Origin: GCA-2737725 sp965229355
Lineage (GTDB): Bacteria; Pseudomonadota; Alphaproteobacteria; Rhodospirillales; Rhodospirillaceae
Assembly: GCA_965229355.1 (NCBI GenBank)
Contig: OZ245869.1
Coordinates: 310,001-374,000 of the forward strand
Length of the DNA stretch: 64,000 nt
Direction of reading: 5' to 3'
Below, piece after piece: positions 17,471-26,792 of the stretch. Every line of letters begins with the position of its first letter. The stretch's first letter is position 1. A program made the position numbers and the translations under genes. Under the pieces are notes generated by a model, which was given only the letters and a program-made list of their open reading frames with translations, ran no database searches and was not told where the DNA came from.

Positions 17471-18835
17471 TTACCGCACGCCTTCACGACGTAGCGATTC
17501 CGGCGAATAATCGTTTACGTTCATCGGCGCATCGAAACGCAGATAATCGTCTTTGTCTTTGATACCGAACGCTAAGTAACGGCCGTTCTGCAAGTCGTAG
17601 TGGGCATGAACCGTGTCCCACAGCAGCGGTTGTTCGTAGTATTGGATCGGATAGGCTTCAGACATGCGCCAGATTTGGCCACGGGCATCGTAGTTATCGA
17701 CCACCACTGCTTGCCAGCTATCTTCATCAAAATAGAACGTGCGCTTGGCGTAAACGTGGCTGGTGCCTTTCTTCAAGGTCGCTTCAGTCACCCATACGCG
17801 GTGCTTTTCATAACGCAGCACATCGGGGTTCAAGTGGCCCGCACGCACCACATCGCCCACCGGCACAGCGCCGTCGAGTTTGTAGGTGTTGTACGGCACC
17901 AGCATTTCGACGCGGCCCTTCAAGGTCCAGTCGTAGCGATCAGGCGCACCGTTGAACATGTCCAACTGGTCGTTAGTGCGTTGACCGTCCGATGCAGTGC
18001 CCGGATTGTCGTAAGCCACGTTCGGCGCACGGCGCACGCGGCGTTGACCCGGGTTATACGTCCAGGCGTTGCGCGGCTCGGCAGCTTGATCCAACGTTTC
18101 GTGCACCAACAAGATCGTGCCAGCCAAGCGAGCCGGCGCGGTCACTTCTTGCAGGAAGTAAGCCAGGCGGTTGTTGATGCTTTCAATGGTCGAGCCTTCT
18201 TTGTTGTAGGCCCACAGCACGCGTTCCGAGAACTGTACTGGCGTGAACGAGCCATCCGGCGTCGGCACCACTTGCTTCACGCTGCGCTCGGTGGTTTCAC
18301 CACGGTAACGGGTTAAGTGGTTCCAGATGGTTTCCAAGCCGTTCTTGGGGATCGGGAACGGGATCGAACGTGTCGCGTTTTTGATGCCATTGCCATCTGC
18401 CGTGAGTTCAGCGGTCGATGCGTTTTGAATCACCGCATCCAACACAGCTTTGGAATAACCAGCCGAACGACGTGATGGATAGACCTTCATTTTGTAGTCG
18501 GGGTAGCGCTTGAACATCGCAAGCTGACCTGGCGACAACAGCTCTTTGTATTTATCAACGTTGGCCGCTGTCACTTCGTACAACGGCTGATCCGACGCAA
18601 ACGGATCTGGGTGCGGGCTGCCAGCTTTGTAGCCCGCCGGTGCAGTCACGATACCGCCCGTCCAAGCCGGAATGCTGCCGTCAGCGTTGGCCGCTTTGGT
18701 CGCGCCCAGTGGCGTTAATGTTGAAGCCAGTTGGGCCGCTTCCTGCGCCGTGACTTTCGCCATGGTTGGAGCCGCCCAGAGTGCCAAGGCCACTGCGGTC
18801 GCGGTGCCCCAGGATAATGTAGAACGAACGTTCAT
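17471..18835 (-). CDS. DUF1329 family periplasmic protein
   Basis: The 454-residue protein has a clear signal peptide (cleavage after TMA, about residue 23) and the N-terminal pattern EAAQLASTLTPLGATKAANADGSIPAWTGG, which marks DUF1329. The family has been linked to LolA/LolB-like lipid-carrying folds (from memory). The start at ATG 18835 has GGGAG 6 nt upstream. The open frame continues to 18964, but that would overlap the DUF1302 gene without a ribosome site. The DUF1302 gene is 26 nt upstream, the propeller gene 23 nt downstream. Likely role: periplasmic lipid or hydrophobe carrier between the RND pump and the outer membrane. Confidence 0.85.
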   Translation of the reverse strand: MNVRSTLSWGTATAVALALWAAPTMAKVTAQEAAQLASTLTPLGATKAANADGSIPAWTGGIVTAPAGYKAGSPHPDPFASDQPLYEVTAANVDKYKELLSPGQLAMFKRYPDYKMKVYPSRRSAGYSKAVLDAVIQNASTAELTADGNGIKNATRSIPFPIPKNGLETIWNHLTRYRGETTERSVKQVVPTPDGSFTPVQFSERVLWAYNKEGSTIESINNRLAYFLQEVTAPARLAGTILLVHETLDQAAEPRNAWTYNPGQRRVRRAPNVAYDNPGTASDGQRTNDQLDMFNGAPDRYDWTLKGRVEMLVPYNTYKLDGAVPVGDVVRAGHLNPDVLRYEKHRVWVTEATLKKGTSHVYAKRTFYFDEDSWQAVVVDNYDARGQIWRMSEAYPIQYYEQPLLWDTVHAHYDLQNGRYLAFGIKDKDDYLRFDAPMNVNDYSPESLRREGVR

Positions 18836-18861
18836 GTGATTCTCCCGAATGTCGCGCGCGA

Positions 18862-20682
18862 TTAGAACGAGTAGCTGAGCGTGAACTGCACGAAATCGCG
18901 GTCCCGCAGCAAGTTGTAGTTTCCGCCGCCCCAGTTGGTCGTATAGGCCAACGATGCTTGCCAATCGTTCAGGTAATTAGCACCCATGGCCAGCGTCAGA
19001 GACTTACGGCTGTCGACGAAGTTCGCAATCGGCGCAGGTGTTGTGCCATTTACGTCATGGTTAAATGCGATGGTCGGTTGCAGCGTAATCGAACCAATCG
19101 CGTTGTTGATGTCACCACGGATTGCCAAGCGATAACCCCACGAGAACGCATCAGCAAAGCCGCCGTTGGGATTTGTCGCCGGTTGCAAGCCCAACGAAGT
19201 GAAAGCCGGATTTGCGCTGGTGAAAGTACCCGGACCTTCGTAACGCAGCGTGCCCTTGCCTTCCATGTTGTGAATCCACGTGGCCCCCACTTCACCGACC
19301 ACTGCGATTTGATCGAACGGCCCGAGGGTTGGGATCAGTTCAGTAACAGTGCCTTGCGCTTGGCTGTAGTCCTTACGGCGCCACCCCACGACTTCCTGGT
19401 TGAAGCCATAGCGGCCCAACTGACTACGGCCAAACACCGGCGTGCCTGCTGGCAGCGGTAGACCTAAGAACGAGTCAATCGGCGAGAGCGCTGCGAACAA
19501 CAGTTCAACGTCATCGACCTGCAATGGCTGATCCATGTGATATGAGTATTCAGCTTGGATCGCTGTGCCGCCTATGGTGGTGTTGAAGCTACCGCCCACC
19601 AGTTTGATGTCTTCTGGGAATTCGCGGAAATATGCGGCCGTGCGGGCGTAATCACCCAGAACCAAACCAGACAACAAACCTGTGCGGCCCGACAACACCG
19701 GCAAGCGGCTGTGGTACTTCACAAAATACGCACCGAATTCGGTATCGTTCAATTCTGTTGCTAAGTAACGCAACGCAATCCCGAACTGCCCGCCATCAGA
19801 TGCATCACGGTCCGGCGCTCGGCTGACAATCGAACCTACCGGGGCTTGGCTTAAGCTGGGCGGATTATCACGCGGGCCTGGCGGCAAACCAAAGCGCAAG
19901 TAAACGTATTGGCCACCGGGGCTGGCGAAATCATTCGTTGAGAAGAATGTGCCTTCCGATTCAATTTCGGTGTGATCCCACCCCACTTGGTAGAATGCTT
20001 CCACCGACAGATCACCAAAGCCCATCGAAGCTTGCACAATCGGCACCGGCACCACGCCTTCGCGCAATTCGCTACCAGCCGTGCGCAGCTTGCTCACATC
20101 AAACGGGTTGATGACGTTGATGCCGTTCTGAATGAACGTGCTTTCACCCCAGCTCAGCACCTGATTACCAACGCGAACGCTTAACGGGTGATCACCCACA
20201 TCAAAATTGCCCGCGACATACAAGTCCAGCAGGTCAGCATCCAAGCCGCTCAAGTGCTGTGCGCGGTCCGTCAGTGGCGTGCGGTCCAAAGTGGTCGAGC
20301 GATTGATGTGATCGTAGAAGTAATTCACGCGAGCGAAGAACGTGAGGTTGTCGGCTTTCAATTGCAATTCGTTCACGCCGCGCGCGACAGCGGAAACGAA
20401 ATCACCTTTCGAGAAGTTCAAATTGCCGTTGTCGCCGTTGATCGAATACGCGCGACCACCGTTGATCACACCGATCAAATCTTTGTCTGCGCTTTTAGTG
20501 CGGATCGCACCGCCAATGGTGTACGTGCTGTCCAGTGAACCGGTGATGCCGTTATCGAGCGTGAAGTCGACAGCCGATGCTGTTGATGCAAAAGCTGACA
20601 GCGCCATCACAGCGGCGCTGGTTCGCGCCAAGGTTGCGAATGTTTTCGCGGCACGCGAACGCTGGCAATTAGGATGAGACAT
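18862..20682 (-). CDS. DUF1302 family outer-membrane-like beta-barrel protein
   Basis: A 606-residue protein with a signal peptide (cleavage near ASA, about residue 36) and the DUF1302 opening VDFTLDNGITGSLDSTYTIG. The rest alternates in short amphipathic strands with turns, and the chain ends in VQFTLSYSF, a C-terminal aromatic as in outer-membrane barrels. The start at 20682 is supported by GAGGGG 8 nt upstream. A longer start at 20715 has none. It is the first gene of the DUF1302-DUF1329-YCF48-RND operon. Likely role: outer-membrane end of a pathway for hydrophobic compounds, import or export unknown. Confidence 0.85.
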   Translation of the reverse strand: MSHPNCQRSRAAKTFATLARTSAAVMALSAFASTASAVDFTLDNGITGSLDSTYTIGGAIRTKSADKDLIGVINGGRAYSINGDNGNLNFSKGDFVSAVARGVNELQLKADNLTFFARVNYFYDHINRSTTLDRTPLTDRAQHLSGLDADLLDLYVAGNFDVGDHPLSVRVGNQVLSWGESTFIQNGINVINPFDVSKLRTAGSELREGVVPVPIVQASMGFGDLSVEAFYQVGWDHTEIESEGTFFSTNDFASPGGQYVYLRFGLPPGPRDNPPSLSQAPVGSIVSRAPDRDASDGGQFGIALRYLATELNDTEFGAYFVKYHSRLPVLSGRTGLLSGLVLGDYARTAAYFREFPEDIKLVGGSFNTTIGGTAIQAEYSYHMDQPLQVDDVELLFAALSPIDSFLGLPLPAGTPVFGRSQLGRYGFNQEVVGWRRKDYSQAQGTVTELIPTLGPFDQIAVVGEVGATWIHNMEGKGTLRYEGPGTFTSANPAFTSLGLQPATNPNGGFADAFSWGYRLAIRGDINNAIGSITLQPTIAFNHDVNGTTPAPIANFVDSRKSLTLAMGANYLNDWQASLAYTTNWGGGNYNLLRDRDFVQFTLSYSF

Positions 20683-20884
20683 CTTGAAACCCCTCAGCAG
20701 ATGATTGTGCATCAACGCGGAGAACCCGCGCCTCAGCCCCTCATATCGTTGATTTACAAGATATTATCGGCAGGCTGGGGTCGGCGGCAAGGCCAGCAAA
20801 CGGGGTATAGCGTTCGCATGTGCAGTAATATTTTGCGCTGCACATGGAACTTTTCAGAAGCGGAATGAATTCCGGGCGGGTGGT

Positions 20885-22480
20885 TTAGGCGGCCAGGTTG
20901 TCGCCCTTAATGGCACGGTCCAGCAGGGCCAGAGATTCCTTCATGCCGTAGAGCGCAATAAACGAGCCCATGCGTGGACCTTGATCTTGGCCCAGCAAAA
21001 TCTGGTAAAGCGCCTTAAACCAGTCACGCAAACCGGGGAACGTCGCGGCATGCTTTTTGCCAATTTCGAACACTAAAGTTTGCAGCGCTTCAGCAGTGGG
21101 TTCACCTGTGAAAGCGACTAAGCCATCACGTAAGTCGGTGAGCGCGCTCACTTCATCGGCTGTCGCAGCGCGGTACGTCTTGGTGGGCTTCACAAAATCT
21201 TGATAGTACGCGACCGCGTACTTCACGAGTTTATCGAGCAATGGAGCAGTAGAGGGTGTGGCGCCCGGTGCGTAACGCGAGACATAAGCCCACATCACTT
21301 CAGGGCCTTCAGCGTGCGCAACGCCCGCCAAGTTCAACAGCAACCCAAACGTGAGCGGCACTTTTTCAACGGGCGGCGTGCCGCCGTGAATGTGCCACAC
21401 GGGATTATCAAGCTTCTTGGCATCATCTTCGGCGGGGAACTTCTCAAGGAAGTCCACGTACTCATCCACCGCTTTCGGGATCACATCGAAGTGCAAACGC
21501 TTCGCGGTTTTCGGCTTTTGGTACATGAACAGCGCCAAGCTTTCTGGCGGCGCGTACTTCAGCCAGTCGTCCACCGACAAGCCATTCCCCTTGGACTTCG
21601 AAATCTTCTGGCCTTCTTCGTCCAAGAACAATTCATAGGTCAGGTTTTGCGGCGGCGTACCGCCCAAGATTTGGCAAATGCGGCTGGACAGACGCACTGA
21701 GTCGATCAGGTCTTTGCCCGACATTTCATAATCAACGCCCAGCGCATACCAGCGCATCGCCCAATCGCATTTCCATTGCAGCTTGGTATGACCACCGGTC
21801 ACCAGCGTTTCAATTTTCTCACCAGCATCGTTCAAGTAGACAATAGTGCCTGCCTTCACATCGCGATGCACGACTGGCGCTTGCAGCACCACGCCGGTCT
21901 TTGGGCAGACCGGCAAGAACGGCGAATAGGTTTCGCGGCGCTCATTGCCAAGTGTCGGCAAGATCACGTTGATCACATCGTCGTAGCGTTCGAGCACGCG
22001 CAGCAATGCTTTATCGAATTGGCCGGACTTGTAGGCTTCGGTTGAGCTTTTGAATTCGTACTCAAATCCAAAGCTATCCAAAAACGCCTTCAGGCGGGCG
22101 TTGTTGTGCGCACCAAAACTATCATGTGTCCCAAACGGATCAGGGATGCTGGTCAGCGGCTTGCCTAAATGCTGCGCGACCATATCTTTGTTCGGCACGT
22201 TGTCAGGAACTTTGCGCAAACCATCCATGTCGTCCGAGAAGGCAAACAGGCGCGTCTTCACGTTTGGATACGCCAACTCAAACGCGCGGCGCACCATGGT
22301 GGTCCGGACCACTTCGCCGAAGGTGCCAATGTGCGGCAGGCCTGACGGGCCGTAGCCGGTTTCAAAAAGCACGTAGCCTTTCTCTGGGACCTTCGCTTTC
22401 AGGCGCTCGTCCCACAGGGCGCGGGCTTCCTGGAACGGCCAGGCGGTGGCATTACGGGCAAGGTCTGAAGGGGCGGTCAT
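20885..22480 (-). CDS. lysK: Lysyl-tRNA synthetase, class I
   Basis: A 531-residue class I enzyme that charges tRNA(Lys). The HIGH-type motif is PHIGTFGE near residues 49-56 and the KMSKS-type motif is KISKSKGNG near 293. A C-terminal helix bundle (about 370-530) recognises the anticodon. Class I LysRS is common in archaea and several alphaproteobacterial orders but absent from most other bacteria. No second LysRS is seen here. Start ATG at 22480 gives the usual N-terminus, and the longer open frame to 22558 adds a proline-rich stretch without support. The upstream neighbour is the divergent DinG-type helicase, 167 nt away. Confidence 0.93.
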   Translation of the reverse strand: MTAPSDLARNATAWPFQEARALWDERLKAKVPEKGYVLFETGYGPSGLPHIGTFGEVVRTTMVRRAFELAYPNVKTRLFAFSDDMDGLRKVPDNVPNKDMVAQHLGKPLTSIPDPFGTHDSFGAHNNARLKAFLDSFGFEYEFKSSTEAYKSGQFDKALLRVLERYDDVINVILPTLGNERRETYSPFLPVCPKTGVVLQAPVVHRDVKAGTIVYLNDAGEKIETLVTGGHTKLQWKCDWAMRWYALGVDYEMSGKDLIDSVRLSSRICQILGGTPPQNLTYELFLDEEGQKISKSKGNGLSVDDWLKYAPPESLALFMYQKPKTAKRLHFDVIPKAVDEYVDFLEKFPAEDDAKKLDNPVWHIHGGTPPVEKVPLTFGLLLNLAGVAHAEGPEVMWAYVSRYAPGATPSTAPLLDKLVKYAVAYYQDFVKPTKTYRAATADEVSALTDLRDGLVAFTGEPTAEALQTLVFEIGKKHAATFPGLRDWFKALYQILLGQDQGPRMGSFIALYGMKESLALLDRAIKGDNLAA

Positions 22481-22647
22481 GGCGGAAAAAGCTGCAAAAA
22501 CGAGGGAAAACGAGCGGATATGAGGGCTTTGTGTAGGGGGGTGAGGCCCGAGGGTCAAGCATTACGCCCCCAACTCAACCTTCCGCCCTTGCGCGGGCTC
22601 CAACCACCCCGTAAGCCTTGGTTATATATACGAGATTCCAGCAGAAA

Positions 22648-25434
22648 ATGAACGCGATCCCGCCCACAGCCCCAACACCTGCGCCGCGCCCGCGCCGGGT
22701 TGCGCTGCCGCCCGCCTACATTGTGGTGGCCGAGTGGTCGGAAGTGGCGGTGCTCGACCCCGACGGCGAAGTGAAGGTGGTCGAACCCAAGATCGCGGCG
22801 CAGATGGTGGCCAAGCAAGACATGCTGGTGTGCCATGCACGGGCCACGGCAGCGCGGTTAAAGCTTGATCGCTTCCAGGCCGCCGATGCGCTGGAACTGT
22901 TCGCCTTCGTGCGACCCGCGACATTTGCTGTGCCGACCGTGGATGGTTTAGCGAATGCGCTGAACCTGCCCCGCGCGCAAAGCATTGAAGACCGCCCCGC
23001 GCTACTGGCTGAAATTTGCTTGAAGCTGCTGACAGAACTATCGCACCTGCCCGAGCTTGATGCCAAAAATTTGCGGCCTATAGCAGCAAGTATGGCGCGC
23101 GCCCGCTGGCCCTGGGGGCCAAGTACGTTAATGGCTTTAGGCGCTAATGCCGATGACACCGGCATGTATGGCGCGGGTTCAGGTTTGCGGGTGTGGACCA
23201 GGTTGCCCGAATGGCAGGAACGCGCACCGCCCTCACCGCCCGGCAATCAGCCGATTGGCGCCGAAGAAACCAAAGAGCGTTTAGAGACATTGCTGGGCCC
23301 GCATGCGGAGCGACGTGTACCGCAGGCCGAATTTTCCAGCGCTGTCACCGACGCCTTCCAACCACGCGATGATGCAGAAGCGCCTGCCGTTGTTTTAGCC
23401 GAAGCAGGCACAGGTGTCGGCAAAACGTTGGGCTACATCGCGCCCGCCAGCGTATGGGCCGAGAAGAACGACGGCACAGTGTGGATTTCAACATTCACAC
23501 GTAACTTGCAGCGCCAGTTGAATGACGAACTGACGCGCCTTGTGCCCGACCCCGACGATAAAAAGCGCCGTGTGGTGATTCGCAAGGGCCGTGAGAATTA
23601 TCTGTGCTTGTTGAACTTAGAAGAAGCGGTCAATCGCTTGAACACGCAGCCTGCTGATGCAGTTGTGTTGGGGCTCATGGCGCGCTGGGCGCTCGCCACT
23701 GAAAACGGCGACATGATTGGCGGTGACTTGCCGGGGTGGCTGATTGAGATTTTCGGTCGCGAGAAAACGCTGCCGCTGGCCGACCGTCGCGGTGAGTGCA
23801 TTTTTGCAGCTTGCGCGCATTATCAAAAATGCTTTGTGGAACGCACGGTGCGCCGCGCACGTTACGCCGACATTGTTGTGGCCAATCATGCGCTGGTGAT
23901 GGTGCAAGCCGCCATGGGCGGATTGGATGACGGCACCAGACCTACACGATACGTATTCGATGAAGGCCATCATATTTTTGAAGCCGCCGACTCTGCATTC
24001 TCAGCACACCTCAGCGGCTTAGAGGGCGCTGACTTACGTCGCTGGTTGCTGGGCGCAGAAGATCGCGGCACAGGACGTGCACGGGGCTTGAAGAAGCGCG
24101 CCGAAGATTTGATCAATGCCGGCAACTCGTCGCCCGACGCACTGAATGCCTCGCTTGATGACGTGTTGAACGCCACACGCGCATTGCCCAGCGCAGGCTG
24201 GCGCAATCGCATCAGAGACGGTGAACCTATAGGTGCTGCTGAAAATTTCCTGCAATTGGTGCGTCAGCAGGTTCATGCCCGCGCCGATACGGACTCGCCT
24301 TACTCTTTGGAAACCGAAACCACATCGCCCGTGGAAGGTTTGTTAGAAGCCTCCGACGCGCTAGATGAAAAACTCTACCGGCTTGAAACGCCCTTAAAGA
24401 AACTCATCGCTGGCTTTAAGGCAAAACTGGATAACGATGCCGCAACGCTGGACACACCGACACGCAACCGCATTGAGTCGCTGATCCGCACGTTAGAACG
24501 GCGCGGCCTGATGCAAGTTGTGGCGTGGCGCGACATGCTGAAAGCCTTGCGCCATACCCCACCGCCAGAGTTCATTGATTGGATGAGTGTTGAGCGTGCA
24601 GATGGGCACGATATCGACGTGGGCCTGCATCGACATTGGCTTGACCCGACACTGCCGTTCGCGCGTTCGATTGCGGACCAAGCCCACGGCATCGCGGTAA
24701 CGTCTGCCACACTACTCGATGGCAGTGGCGATGTTGAAGGCGACTGGGCCGCAGCCGAACGACGTATCGGCGGGCCGCACTTGGGTGCGGATATTTTGCG
24801 TAGCTCGCAACCCTCGCCGTTCAATTACGCCGATAACACGCTGGTGCTGGTGGTCACCGACATCAACAAGAACGACATTGATGTGGTTTCAGCCGCGTTC
24901 CGTGAACTGTTTATGGCCGCTGGCGGCGGCGGGTTGGGGCTGTTCACATCCATTGCGCGTCTGCGCGGTGTGCATAAACGCATCGCCTCACCGCTAGAGC
25001 ATTCAGGGCTGCCGCTTTACGCACAGCATGTGGATGACATGGACACCGGCACGCTGGTTGATATTTTCCGCGCTGAGGAAAATGCGTGCCTGCTTGGCAC
25101 GGATGCATTGCGTGAAGGTGTCGATGTACCAGGCCGTTCGTTACGCTTGGTGGTTTGCGACCGTGTACCATGGCCAAGGCCTGACATTATCCATAAAGCG
25201 CGCCGCAGCTTCTTTGGCAAAGGCTACGATGACACCGTAACCCGGTTACGTTTAAAGCAAGCGTTTGGCCGCCTCATTCGCCGCGCGACTGACCGCGGTG
25301 TGTTCGTGATGCTCGACACATCACTACCGTCGCGTCTGCGCGGCGCATTCCCGGCCGATGCGCGCTATGAAAGAGTTGGTATGGCCGAGGCCATTGCCCA
25401 GGTTAAAGCATTCTTGGATCAATCGCAGACTTAG
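22648..25434 (+). CDS. DinG/XPD-family ATP-dependent DNA helicase with Fe-S cysteines
   Basis: A 928-residue superfamily 2 helicase. The Walker A motif AGTGVGKT is near residue 253. The DEAH-type box is DEGH near 437. Four cysteines (320, 384, 389, 395) between them match the [4Fe-4S] site of DinG/XPD enzymes. Helicase motifs V and VI are GTDALREGVDVPG near 820 and QAFGRLIRR near 870. The first 200 residues are an extension seen in long alphaproteobacterial DinG-like proteins. The protein likely unwinds 5-prime-overhang or R-loop structures in repair. ATG 22648 is preferred over a TTG at 22618. It converges with the next gene at 6 nt spacing. Confidence 0.9.
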   Translation: MNAIPPTAPTPAPRPRRVALPPAYIVVAEWSEVAVLDPDGEVKVVEPKIAAQMVAKQDMLVCHARATAARLKLDRFQAADALELFAFVRPATFAVPTVDGLANALNLPRAQSIEDRPALLAEICLKLLTELSHLPELDAKNLRPIAASMARARWPWGPSTLMALGANADDTGMYGAGSGLRVWTRLPEWQERAPPSPPGNQPIGAEETKERLETLLGPHAERRVPQAEFSSAVTDAFQPRDDAEAPAVVLAEAGTGVGKTLGYIAPASVWAEKNDGTVWISTFTRNLQRQLNDELTRLVPDPDDKKRRVVIRKGRENYLCLLNLEEAVNRLNTQPADAVVLGLMARWALATENGDMIGGDLPGWLIEIFGREKTLPLADRRGECIFAACAHYQKCFVERTVRRARYADIVVANHALVMVQAAMGGLDDGTRPTRYVFDEGHHIFEAADSAFSAHLSGLEGADLRRWLLGAEDRGTGRARGLKKRAEDLINAGNSSPDALNASLDDVLNATRALPSAGWRNRIRDGEPIGAAENFLQLVRQQVHARADTDSPYSLETETTSPVEGLLEASDALDEKLYRLETPLKKLIAGFKAKLDNDAATLDTPTRNRIESLIRTLERRGLMQVVAWRDMLKALRHTPPPEFIDWMSVERADGHDIDVGLHRHWLDPTLPFARSIADQAHGIAVTSATLLDGSGDVEGDWAAAERRIGGPHLGADILRSSQPSPFNYADNTLVLVVTDINKNDIDVVSAAFRELFMAAGGGGLGLFTSIARLRGVHKRIASPLEHSGLPLYAQHVDDMDTGTLVDIFRAEENACLLGTDALREGVDVPGRSLRLVVCDRVPWPRPDIIHKARRSFFGKGYDDTVTRLRLKQAFGRLIRRATDRGVFVMLDTSLPSRLRGAFPADARYERVGMAEAIAQVKAFLDQSQT

Positions 25435-25439
25435 GTGAT

Positions 25440-26033
25440 TTACTGCGGCGGCTCAGCCACAGCCTCTGCTGGTTGAGGCATAGTATTGCCCACCGCCACA
25501 TCCCGAATGATTGCTGTAATCGGCGATACACCAATAGGCGCTTCGCCGCGTTGGAACATAAAGCGCGCCGTTTCACGCGGCACACACACGCCCTTTTTGC
25601 CTTCAGGCAAAGCTAAATTTGCCAGATCATCGCGCGGAATACGAATGGGCGTGACGGGATGATGCTTACCCCAGTTGGTGTCGCGTTCGTCACCAACAAA
25701 CAGCAGTGTCCAATAGCGCGCAACCGGAATCCAATGGAGTTGGTCGTAGTCTTTATACTTGAAGCCCAGGATGCCTTCTAATTCAGCCGCGCTCACATTC
25801 GCATCAATGGCGCATAAGGTTTCCCATTCCCACTCGGTGTAGGGGCCAAGATCAACTGTCGTATTCGCGCCCATCAGCACGTAACGCAGCTTCTTCTGGA
25901 AGGTGCGCTCTTTCTGCGATTCCAAGCCACCATTCCGATTGTAAAGGATGTAGATGCTGAGCGGCGCTAACGAGAGCACCAACAACAGCGCAACGGCTTT
26001 GATAAATGTGGGCGATGGTTTTGTGAGCGACAT
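25440..26033 (-). CDS. Hypothetical membrane-anchored protein
   Basis: A 197-residue protein I do not recognise. The N-terminus is a signal anchor (about residues 12-32), followed by a region presumably outside the cytoplasm with conserved-looking aromatic stretches (YTEWEWETLCAID, DYDQLHWIPVARYWTLLF). It has two cysteines and a proline-rich tail. It is convergent with the helicase gene and divergent from the next hypothetical gene (74 nt apart), so it shares a promoter region with that gene. No domain assignment is justified. Confidence 0.6.
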   Translation of the reverse strand: MSLTKPSPTFIKAVALLLVLSLAPLSIYILYNRNGGLESQKERTFQKKLRYVLMGANTTVDLGPYTEWEWETLCAIDANVSAAELEGILGFKYKDYDQLHWIPVARYWTLLFVGDERDTNWGKHHPVTPIRIPRDDLANLALPEGKKGVCVPRETARFMFQRGEAPIGVSPITAIIRDVAVGNTMPQPAEAVAEPPQ

Positions 26034-26107
26034 GGGTACGGATTCCGCGTCTGATCTGTGCCATACTTAAGTCCTGGCTGGCCCGCACCATAACGACAAC
26101 AGGTCTC

Positions 26108-26734
26108 ATGGCAACACCTGACACCGAAAATATAAGGATTGTAACAGCAACATCCCGTGGCACGTCCGAAAGCTGGGGTACGGTGCGGCACTATCGCCAA
26201 GAAGGCGGACTACATGTCATCGACATTACCGCAGCATCGATTGCACAACTCTTCAGCGGTCTAGACCCGGCGCCATTCCGTCACAAGGATTTGGACCCGG
26301 AGGTCGAAGGATACATTGTCGCTGCTGTGCGCGAAATCGGCAGCGCAGCAAAAGCAAAACTCGTCATTCACCTGCCGCGTGCGGAAGCTGAACATGCCGC
26401 AAGCTTGCCCGATGCCATTCACAACTATTTTTCTTATCGCGAATGGGTTGGCACAGAAGACATCAAGCGCTTACTGCGCACAGCGTTTATCTCTCTCCTG
26501 ATTGGTTTAGCTTTCATGTTCATCTGTATGAGCGTGCGCGAATGGGTGCTGACAGGCGAGAGTGGAATTTCTGAAATTCTGGATGAAGGCTTGCTGATTG
26601 TTGGCTGGGTCGCGCTGTGGCGGCCTTTAGACATCGCACTGTATGACTGGTGGCCGTTGTGGCGCAGTGTACGACACAACAAAGCGCTTAAAGATATTCA
26701 GATTGAAGTGCGCACGCTTGAACAACAGAAATAG
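26108..26734 (+). CDS. Hypothetical protein with two C-terminal membrane segments
   Basis: A 208-residue protein of unknown family. The first 125 residues look globular and mixed alpha/beta (SWGTVRHYRQEGGLHVIDIT, PEVEGYIVAAVREIGSAAKAKLVIHLP). Two hydrophobic segments follow, at about 125-145 and 157-175, then a basic cytoplasmic-looking tail. The first part may be a soluble sensing or interaction domain attached to the membrane. It is divergent from the 25440 gene and ends at the shared terminator with groEL. AGG lies 5 nt before the ATG. Confidence 0.6.
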   Translation: MATPDTENIRIVTATSRGTSESWGTVRHYRQEGGLHVIDITAASIAQLFSGLDPAPFRHKDLDPEVEGYIVAAVREIGSAAKAKLVIHLPRAEAEHAASLPDAIHNYFSYREWVGTEDIKRLLRTAFISLLIGLAFMFICMSVREWVLTGESGISEILDEGLLIVGWVALWRPLDIALYDWWPLWRSVRHNKALKDIQIEVRTLEQQK

Positions 26735-26739
26735 ATAAA

Positions 26740-26769
26740 AAAAGAGCCGAGGTTTCCCTCGGCTCTTTT
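26740..26769. terminator. Bidirectional rho-independent terminator
   Basis: A perfect 13-bp stem, AAAAGAGCCGAGG / CCTCGGCTCTTTT, with a TTTC loop. It has a run of A on one side and T on the other, so it works in both directions. It separates the plus-strand hypothetical gene and the minus-strand groEL. Confidence 0.92.
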
Positions 26770-26792
26770 CGTCATTCCAGATCTTTTGGATC

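Noticed and set aside
18836..18964. Upstream extension of the DUF1329 gene to 18964
   Set aside because: It would overlap the DUF1302 gene by about 100 nt, lacks a ribosome site, and would bury a clear signal peptide.
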